DNA from: CAZZIZ01 sp964654535
GTDB taxonomy: Bacteria > Bacteroidota > Bacteroidia > Chitinophagales > UBA2359
NCBI GenBank assembly: GCA_964654535.1
Contig: CAZZIZ010000040.1
Span: forward strand, 1-20,593
DNA: 20,593 nt
Direction of reading: 5' to 3'
Below the pieces are notes generated by a model that searched no databases, had not been told where the DNA came from, and saw only the letters and a program-made list of their open reading frames with translations. Of this stretch, positions 15,814 through 20,593 are shown one piece after another. The first letter of the stretch is position 1. Each line of letters opens with the position of its first letter. The position numbers and the translations under genes were made by a program.

Positions 15814-15828
15814 TGAAGTCTTGAATCA
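15814..15828 (+). repeat. Degenerate AGTC repeat upstream of structured repeat copy 3
   Basis: TGAAGTCTTGAATCAA at about 15813-15828 matches the right half of the repeat at 1283-1305 (TGAAGACTTGAACCAA) with two differences. In both places the motif precedes the structured element in the same orientation, 14 and 32 bases ahead of it. Confidence 0.6.
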
Positions 15829-15860
15829 AAGTATGCAAATCGTTGGCCTGCGGAGAGATT

Positions 15861-16013
15861 GCGTGAGGGATAGAGGCCTATGTTTGAGCTCCTGTTGCCT
15901 TTGAACCTTTGCCCTTAGCTCCTTAAGAGCTAGAGGGGCAATGCGTGAAAAAGGCAGAACAGAGCGAGGGCCGACAGCCCGACCCCTTGCTGAAAGCAGA
16001 AGGGGGCACGCCC
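15861..16013 (+). repeat. Structured intergenic repeat, copy 3
   Basis: This 153-base element again starts GCGTGAGGGATAG and ends GGGGGCACGCCC. Pairings match copy 1 in place but not in bases: GCGTG/CACGC (15861-15865 with 16007-16011); GGCC/GGCC (15875-15878 with 15969-15972); CTGTT+GCCTTT (15892-15902) with AAAGGC+AACAG (15950-15962); TTGCCC (15909-15914) with GGGCAA (15936-15941); TAGCTC/GAGCTA (15916-15932) around CTTAA; and CCCCTT/AAGGGG (15983-16005). Fixed unpaired stretches shared with copy 1 include TGCGTGAA and GACAGCCCGACC. Confidence 0.85.
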
Positions 16014-16054
16014 AATGAAATTGTTAAACACAGATTCAAATCTGCATAGCGAGA

Positions 16055-16090
16055 ACCCTCCCCCAGCCCCTCTCTTATAATGGAGGGGAG
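16055..16090. repeat. GC-rich CCCTCCCC hairpin, copy 2
   Basis: ACCCTCCCCCAGCCCCTC followed by an AT-rich centre and GGAGGGGAG, with CCCCTC (16067-16072) pairing GAGGGG (16083-16088). It is homologous to the unit at 3500-3535 (shared CCCTCCC-CAGCCCCTC..GGAGGGGAG) but with a less perfect centre. Like that unit it lies within 60 bases of a structured repeat. Confidence 0.65.
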
Positions 16091-16159
16091 CTAGTCCAAA
16101 ACCCCATAAAATCTCCATTTTTCGGCTCGAAAGGCTCGGCGGCAATGCTTATAATATGG

Positions 16160-16167
16160 TACTTTTG
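16160..16167 (+). promoter_or_regulatory. Probable -7 box (TACTTTTG) for prs
   Basis: TACTTTTG fits TAnnTTTG exactly and ends 16 bases before ATG 16184, predicting a leader of about 12 bases. It lies inside the frame upstream of that ATG, which supports starting prs at 16184 and not at ATG 16145. Confidence 0.6.
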
Positions 16168-16183
16168 CGGACTCAAAATAGGT

Positions 16184-17113
16184 ATGGCTACGAACATTAA
16201 AATCTTCTCTGGGGAACGGACTCGTTACTTAACAGAAGAGATTGCGCGCAAATACCATCAGCCGATAGGCAACTCGGTGGTCGAGCGTTTTAGCGATGGT
16301 GAGTTTCAGCCTAATATTTTGGATTCGGTGCGTGGGTGTTTTGTGTTTTTGGTGCAAAGTACTTTCTCACCTAGCGACAATTTGTTAGAGCTGCTGATGA
16401 TGATTGATGCAGCGAAACGTGCGTCTGCTGATTATATCGTGGCAGTGATTCCGTACTTCGGATATGCGCGTCAAGATAGAAAGGACAAGCCACGGGTTTC
16501 GATTGTTGCGAAACTGTTGGCCAACTTGCTAACGGCGGCGGGTGCAAACCGTGTTATGACGATGGACTTGCACGCTCCGCAGATTCAGGGATTTTTTGAT
16601 ATCCCGGTGGATCACTTAGATAGTTCGGCCATATTCGTTCCTTACATAAAGAGTTTGGGTTTGGATGATTTCATTTTTGCTGCGCCCGATGTGGGTAGCT
16701 CGAAACGTGTACGTGAGTACGCTAAGCGTTTTGGAAATGAAATGGTGATTTGTGATAAGTATCGCAAGCGCGCCAATGAGATTGCTTCGATGCGGGTTAT
16801 TGGAGAGGTGAAAGACAAACACGTAATTATCATAGATGATATTTGCGATACGGCCGGAACACTGACCAATGCTGCACGTTTGCTGAAGGAGAAGGGTGCT
16901 TTATCGGTTCGTGCATTGTGTACGCATCCGGTTTTGTCTGGTCCTGCCTATGAACGTATTGCGGAGTCTGAGTTGGAAGAATTGGTGGTTTGTGACACCA
17001 TTCCAGTGAAGGAAGGAGCTGAAAAAATAAAAGTATTGTCGGTTGCCGATTTGTTTGCTACTGCTTTTAAGTATGTGCACGATCATCAATCGATTAGTTC
17101 ATTATTTGTTTAA
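16184..17113 (+). CDS. prs: Ribose-phosphate pyrophosphokinase (PRPP synthetase)
   Basis: Makes 5-phosphoribosyl-1-pyrophosphate from ribose 5-phosphate and ATP, the shared precursor of purines, pyrimidines, His, Trp and NAD; cytoplasmic hexamer. The 309-residue protein has IFSGERTRYLTEEIA at its start, RFSDGEFQPNI, the ATP-binding PYFGYARQDRKDKPR, the Mg-binding DLHAPQIQGFFDIP, and the PRPP loop IIIDDICDTAGT. Length and motifs fit class I. ATG 16184 gives the expected N-terminus, and a -7 box stands before it. The rplY start follows 13 bases after its stop, so the two form an operon, as is common in bacteria. Structured repeat copy 3 lies upstream, outside the predicted transcript. Confidence 0.96.
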   Translation: MATNIKIFSGERTRYLTEEIARKYHQPIGNSVVERFSDGEFQPNILDSVRGCFVFLVQSTFSPSDNLLELLMMIDAAKRASADYIVAVIPYFGYARQDRKDKPRVSIVAKLLANLLTAAGANRVMTMDLHAPQIQGFFDIPVDHLDSSAIFVPYIKSLGLDDFIFAAPDVGSSKRVREYAKRFGNEMVICDKYRKRANEIASMRVIGEVKDKHVIIIDDICDTAGTLTNAARLLKEKGALSVRALCTHPVLSGPAYERIAESELEELVVCDTIPVKEGAEKIKVLSVADLFATAFKYVHDHQSISSLFV

Positions 17114-17126
17114 TAAATTTTTTAAA

Positions 17127-17783
17127 ATGGAAACAATAAGTATCAAAGCTGAAGAGCGTACGGACCTAGGTCCTAAGGCCGCTCGTAAAGCACGCAGAGA
17201 TGGATTGGTTCCTTGTGTACTATATGGTGCAGGAGAGACCGTTCACTTTACAGCACCAACGGGAGCGTTTAAGAACCTAATCTACACACCAAACTTTCAC
17301 ACGGTAGATGTTGAAGTTGCTGGCAAAACGCACAGAGCGATTTTGAAAGAATCGCAATTTCATCCGGTAACGGATAACATTGTACACCTTGACTTTTTGG
17401 CCCTAGTGGACGACAAGAAGGTAACGGTAAACTTACCGATTCGTTTTACTGGTCAGGCTGCAGGTGTTAAAGAAGGGGGCAAATTGATGCCTGCCTTAAG
17501 AACGCTTAGCGTTAAGGCTTTCCCAAAAGACTTGAAATCGGAAATAGCTATTGACGTAACTGAGGTTGAACTCGGTAAGTCGATTAAAGTGAAGGAAATT
17601 GAACTGGAGAACATGGAAATCATGAACAATCCGCAAATTCCTATAGCTTCTGTTGAAATACCTAGAGCTCTTAAAAGTGCTGAATCTGAAGCTGAAGCTG
17701 CTGCAGGCGAAGGTGCTGAAGGTGCTGAAGGCGATGCACCTGCTGCTGAGGGTGATGCTAAAGAAGGAGACGATAAGAAATAG
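17127..17783 (+). CDS. rplY: 50S ribosomal protein L25 / general stress protein Ctc
   Basis: Binds 5S rRNA in the large subunit. The 218-residue protein is the long, two-domain TL5/CTC form. The N-terminal L25 domain (about 1-92) shows KAARKARRDGLVPCVLYG and FHPVTDNIVHLDFL; the TL5 C-terminal beta domain (about 95-185) shows VNLPIRFTGQAAGVKEGGKL and GKSIKVKEIEL. It ends in a 30-residue Ala/Glu/Gly-rich acidic tail built from near-repeats of EGAEGAEGDAPAAEGDA, a low-complexity extension seen in many L25 proteins. METISIKAEERTDLG is the expected N-terminus; an upstream in-frame extension into prs is not credible. An intrinsic terminator follows at 17812-17850. Confidence 0.95.
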   Translation: METISIKAEERTDLGPKAARKARRDGLVPCVLYGAGETVHFTAPTGAFKNLIYTPNFHTVDVEVAGKTHRAILKESQFHPVTDNIVHLDFLALVDDKKVTVNLPIRFTGQAAGVKEGGKLMPALRTLSVKAFPKDLKSEIAIDVTEVELGKSIKVKEIELENMEIMNNPQIPIASVEIPRALKSAESEAEAAAGEGAEGAEGDAPAAEGDAKEGDDKK

Positions 17784-17811
17784 CAAAATTCATTTGTCAG
17801 AGATTGAATCG

Positions 17812-17850
17812 ACATCCGCACTCCCTTCGGGGTTTGCGGATGTTTTCGTT
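17812..17850 (+). terminator. Intrinsic terminator of the prs-rplY operon
   Basis: ACATCCGCA (17812-17820) pairs with TGCGGATGT (17835-17843), with CCC/GGG further pairing inside around a TTC centre, and the stem is followed at once by TTTCGTTTT. It lies 29 bases after the rplY stop and before pth. Confidence 0.88.
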
Positions 17851-17913
17851 TTATGAGGATTGTATTAAACATAACGTGGATTGTATTGCTCAATCTGTTT
17901 TCTTTACGTTAGT

Positions 17914-18591
17914 ATGTTTGAATGGATTAAGAAACTCTGGGCTCGTCCAGAAAGTAAAGCTGAGGATGCTCCTGTAAAGGAGCAACCAATAAATGAACCT
18001 GAATTGAAATACTTAATAGCTGGATTAGGCAACATAGGTGCGGAGTACGATGATACTCGTCACAACATTGGCTTCGAGATTGTCGATACTATTGCCTACA
18101 GAAAGGAACTGACTTTTGAAACTGGAAAGAACGTGACTATGACGAACTTTCGATTTAAGGGCAAGAGTATTACAATGATAAAGCCGACTACTTACATGAA
18201 CTTGAGTGGCAAAGCGGTTCGCTATTGGTTGCAGGAGTTAAAAATTCCTCAGGAGAACTTATTGGTTTTGGTGGATGACCTTGATTTACCTTTCGGGAAA
18301 TTGCGCCTAAAAAAGAAGGGCAGCGCTGGAGGCCACAATGGTCTAAAAGACATTGAGGCCAAACTGGGTAACAACAATTACTGCCGTCTGCGCTTTGGTA
18401 TTGGCGATACTTTTAAACGCGGCCGACAAGTGGACTATGTACTCGGCAAGTGGGATAAGCGAGAACAAGAAGATTTAATGGACCATATTAACGAGGCTAT
18501 AAAGTTCGTTTTTGATTTTGTCGCCATAGGCCCCGACCGAGCTATGAACGTAAACAACAAGAACAAACAGAAAAAGAAAAAAGAGGAATGA
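17914..18591 (+). CDS. pth: Peptidyl-tRNA hydrolase
   Basis: Releases tRNA from peptidyl-tRNA dropped by ribosomes. The 225-residue protein has the core from about residue 29: YLIAGLGNIGAEYDDTRHNIGFEIVD with the catalytic His of HNIG (shown here by key words only), TYMNLSG, LVLVDDLDLPFGKLRL, and KGSAGGHNGLKDIE. The usual GLGNPG reads GLGNIG. A charged, probably flexible extension of about 28 residues (MFEWIKKLWARPESKAED) precedes the core, making it longer than the common 190 residues. The C-terminus is lysine-rich (NKNKQKKKKEE). The start is ATG 17914, as earlier in-frame codons lie next to the rplY terminator. Its TGA overlaps the ATG of the FAH gene (ATGA). Confidence 0.95.
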   Translation: MFEWIKKLWARPESKAEDAPVKEQPINEPELKYLIAGLGNIGAEYDDTRHNIGFEIVDTIAYRKELTFETGKNVTMTNFRFKGKSITMIKPTTYMNLSGKAVRYWLQELKIPQENLLVLVDDLDLPFGKLRLKKKGSAGGHNGLKDIEAKLGNNNYCRLRFGIGDTFKRGRQVDYVLGKWDKREQEDLMDHINEAIKFVFDFVAIGPDRAMNVNNKNKQKKKKEE

Positions 18592-19199
18592 AAATATTTT
18601 GCATCGGTAGAAACTACGTAGATCACGCTAAGGAGCTCAATAACCCCGTGCCTTCTCAGCCATTGGTTTTTATGAAACCAGTTACCGCTATTTTGAAGGC
18701 GGGCAAACCTTTTTACTACCCTGACTTTAGTAAGGATATTCATTACGAACTGGAGGTGGTCTTGAAGATTTGCAAAAATGGAAAGCACGTTGAGGAAAAG
18801 TTTGCGGATACTTACTACGATCAAGTAGGGATTGGTATTGACTTTACGGCCCGTGACGTTCAGAAAAAGTGCAAGGAGAAGGGTCACCCCTGGGAAATAG
18901 CGAAGGCCTTTAATCACTCTGCTTTGGTTAGCGATTTTCAGCCTAAAGAAAATTTACCTGATTTAAATGCGATTAAGTTTGAACTGAAGCAGAACGATAA
19001 GTCGGTGCAGCAAGGCAATACGACTGATCTTATTTTTCCTTTTGCGACTTTGATTAGTCACTTGTCGAAGTACTTTACTTTGAATGTTGGTGATTATATT
19101 TTTACTGGTACGCCTGCTGGGGTTGGGCCGGTGAAGATTGGTGATAAGCTTGAGGGGTTTTTGGAGGGGGAGTCGATGTTTGAGTGTGAGGTGAAGTAG
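18588..19199 (+). CDS. Fumarylacetoacetate hydrolase (FAH) family protein
   Basis: A 203-residue single-domain FAH protein, close in size and wording to FAHD1-type acylpyruvases/oxaloacetate decarboxylases. It starts with IGRNYVDHAKELNNPVP; the metal ligands are probably Glu54 and Glu56 (HYELEVV) and Asp85 (GIDFTARD); KAFNHSALVSDF and IFTGTPAGVGPVKIGDKLEG complete the fold. It is expected to cleave or decarboxylate a 2-oxo acid, but the substrate is open. Translation is coupled to pth by an ATGA overlap. The last third is rich in G and T at third positions, compared with the mixed usage before. Just after its TAG, the same frame continues into a T9SS-like tail (19200-19451). Confidence 0.9.
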   Translation: MKIFCIGRNYVDHAKELNNPVPSQPLVFMKPVTAILKAGKPFYYPDFSKDIHYELEVVLKICKNGKHVEEKFADTYYDQVGIGIDFTARDVQKKCKEKGHPWEIAKAFNHSALVSDFQPKENLPDLNAIKFELKQNDKSVQQGNTTDLIFPFATLISHLSKYFTLNVGDYIFTGTPAGVGPVKIGDKLEGFLEGESMFECEVK

Positions 19200-19451
19200 G
19201 GGCTGGGCTCTAATGCACAAGAAAGTCAGTCTGTTGAGCTATACCCCAACCCAACACAAGATTACTTTCAATTTTCGAACGCTATGGAAGGAGACTTCCA
19301 GATCTACAACGTCAGCGGAACGCTTATTCATTCAGGAACGGCTTTAGCCAAAGAGCGAATCGATGTAAGTTTCTTAGAAACAGGGTACTACTTTGTAAGA
19401 GTCAAGTCCAGAAAAGAGAATACTAGTTCTAATCGTTTAATAGTTTATTAA
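19200..19451 (+). pseudogene. Orphan T9SS type A C-terminal sorting domain (5'-truncated remnant)
   Basis: From 19200 to the TAA at 19449-19451 a frame without start codon encodes about 83 residues with the pattern of the Por-secretion C-terminal domain: VELYPNPTQDYFQF, GDFQIYNVSGTLIHSG, ERIDVSFLETGYYFVRV, and the final RLIVY. This domain normally ends large surface proteins. Here the body of the protein is missing. The frame is the same as that of the FAH gene, whose TAG (19197-19199) directly precedes it. It is most simply the tail of a deleted secreted-protein gene. A read-through product would lack a signal peptide, so secretion of it is unlikely. Confidence 0.85.
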
Positions 19452-19512
19452 GACTGGCACCTTTCATCCTTTCCATCTTAAAAATCCTATAAATCCTGTT
19501 TCCGCACTTCTC

Positions 19513-20301
19513 TCAAATCAGCCCATTCTTAATCGAATAAGCCACTGCGTGTGAAGTAGATTTGAAACCATATTTACTGAGAATGTTTCGTCGGTGTGTA
19601 CGCACCGTATCAATAGACAAGTATAAATGCTCAGCAATTTCTTTTGATATCATTCCTTCGGCAAGGAACCGAAGTATCTCTTTTTCTCTGTTCGTAAAAC
19701 GAATGGTCTCATCCACTTGTTGCGGTATATGATTATCGGCAAAGGGATCAATGTTGTAATACGGAGGCCTTCCGTTAATACCTATCATCGACATTTTTTT
19801 GTGGTTGACTTTAGTCAGATGAGAAATATCTGATTGAACACCCAGCGCCCGTTCTATGTTTCCTTCTTCGTCGAAGGCAATGCAAAATCCCTGGTGCAAA
19901 TACATTTTATAGGGAACGTTCGCCGAGGGATTTCCGAGTCTGAACATGTAAGAAGCCTTGTAAAAAGGCTGGTCTTCTTTTGGTATTACTTCGAAAAGAT
20001 ACTTTGTGACCACGCCTTCCGCGGCGACATAAAAACCTAAATCCTCGGGGTGAATAATCTTGATCAAGGTTTCCGGTGTGGCATCAGCACTTGATAAGCC
20101 AAATAGCTCGACTATGCTATCACTTAGAAAATCAAATCGCTTTTCCCTGAAGTCAAAAACATATATGAATGAGGGGCCAGGCGAATATATTCCAGACAGT
20201 AAAGATTCGACTTTTTTGAAATCGAACTGAGCGCTTTTATGCGCTAACTGGTTTTCGTATTTATCATAGGCTTGATAAACACTGTTCAGAGCGTCTCTCA
20301 T
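19513..20301 (-). CDS. PAS-LuxR transcriptional regulator
   Basis: A 262-residue cytoplasmic regulator. A PAS-like sensor occupies about residues 45-165 (FIYVFDFREKRFDFLSDSI, IIHPEDLGFY, YKMYLHQGFCIAFDEEGNI, ALGVQSDIS), with the HPED of PAS fold type 3. A LuxR/GerE helix-turn-helix ends the protein (FTNREKEILRFLAEG, ISKEIAEHLYLSIDTVRTHR). The ligand cannot be read, and there is no receiver domain or visible kinase partner. I place the start at ATG 20301 (MRDALNSVYQAYDKYE), because the upstream extension to ATG 20400 is basic and hydrophobic without family character. Both starts remain possible. The gene converges on the T9SS remnant. Confidence 0.88.
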   Translation of the reverse strand: MRDALNSVYQAYDKYENQLAHKSAQFDFKKVESLLSGIYSPGPSFIYVFDFREKRFDFLSDSIVELFGLSSADATPETLIKIIHPEDLGFYVAAEGVVTKYLFEVIPKEDQPFYKASYMFRLGNPSANVPYKMYLHQGFCIAFDEEGNIERALGVQSDISHLTKVNHKKMSMIGINGRPPYYNIDPFADNHIPQQVDETIRFTNREKEILRFLAEGMISKEIAEHLYLSIDTVRTHRRNILSKYGFKSTSHAVAYSIKNGLI

Positions 20302-20469
20302 TGGTGGTGGCTTTCGAGGTCTACTAAAAATAATTATTCCTCGGCAATATACCCACCTCGAAATGAGTAAATATTTGATGGACGTGCCCTCCAATGTCAT
20401 TAAGTTAAGCAGCTGATCTAGAGATTCTGTATATGTAAAGGCAGTTCCGAGTCTAATCTGGTTTGTCGT

Positions 20470-20592
20470 TTATCCTAAATGGGCTGCCGTACTGTCCTTA
20501 CTTTTTTTTCTTGCATCGCGACAAGCGCGAGATAAGGTATCAAGGGCTGTTAAGTCTTCGTGATGTCGTTCGGTGAGCCTTAGCACGCCGAG
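20470..20592 (-). CDS. Possible C-terminal end of a gene running out of the window
   Basis: On the minus strand a frame is open from the window edge for 40 codons to TAA at 20470-20472, with a mixed, helical-looking composition (for example LTERHHEDLTALDTLSRACR). I recognise no domain. Other minus-strand frames here have early stops. A 40-codon open stretch can arise by chance, so this is only a candidate. Confidence 0.3.
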   Translation of the reverse strand, partial: LGVLRLTERHHEDLTALDTLSRACRDARKKSKDSTAAHLG

Positions 20593-20593
20593 C

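Noticed and set aside
17453..17893. Antisense reading frame of 146 codons over rplY, rich in Ser/Ala/Pro
   Set aside because: Its composition is the mirror of the Ala/Glu-rich rplY tail, and it crosses the terminator; a shadow of the real gene.
19476..19500. AAATCCTATAAATCCTG as a short tandem repeat or array remnant
   Set aside because: Only two partial AAATCCT units are present; too short to support a repeat call.

Overview
The window looks like chromosomal DNA of a Bacteroidetes bacterium, most likely of the Flavobacteriales type. The signs are a type IX secretion (T9SS) C-terminal domain of the gliding-motility kind, a remnant of a second T9SS sorting domain, a DUF2279 protein, a bacterial GH3-family protein, and several start-proximal matches to the Bacteroidetes -7 promoter box TAnnTTTG. 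Shine-Dalgarno sites are mostly absent. No phage genes, intact transposase, tRNA, rRNA or CRISPR array was seen. Most genes are housekeeping; the accessory signal lies in the long gene-free stretches.

Layout. 140-1174 is an unrecognised secreted protein. 1175-1675 is gene-free and holds AGTC-palindrome repeats and copy 1 of a structured repeat. 1676-3412 is a secreted protein with a type B T9SS sorting domain. 3413-3860 is gene-free, with a GC-rich hairpin and structured repeat copy 2 (minus strand). guaB (3861-5348) runs tail-to-tail into a MerR-type regulator with a cobalamin-binding-like domain. Upstream of that regulator on the same strand are a DUF2279 protein and a phosphohexomutase. 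A pcm methyltransferase (plus) converges on smpB, which is translationally coupled to an alpha/beta hydrolase. A divergent promoter pair separates the hydrolase from a long-chain polyprenyl diphosphate synthase, which converges on a minus-strand operon recJ-lptB-GH3. The gap 15735-16183 holds structured repeat copy 3 and a second GC-rich hairpin. prs and rplY follow as an operon ending in a clear intrinsic terminator, then pth with a fumarylacetoacetase-family gene overlapping by ATGA. An orphan T9SS type A tail abuts that gene. A PAS-LuxR regulator and a possible partial reading frame close the window.

The main discovery is a dispersed, structured intergenic element present three times (1320-1469, 3596-3804 minus, 15861-16013). 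Primary sequence differs between copies, but the paired segments change together in at least four helices, and the end motifs and a CTTA apical loop are kept. This points to selection on a folded DNA or RNA. Smaller satellite repeats sit beside it. Other points worth a look are the decayed cobalamin site of the MerR-type regulator, the in-frame T9SS tail behind the FAH gene, the fully overlapping divergent promoters at 10727-10748, and three tail-to-tail gene overlaps with no terminator between.

Functionally, prs and guaB feed purine nucleotide synthesis; rplY, pth and smpB serve translation and ribosome quality control; recJ and pcm are repair functions; lptB drives lipopolysaccharide export; and the polyprenyl synthase makes quinone or carrier-lipid side chains.
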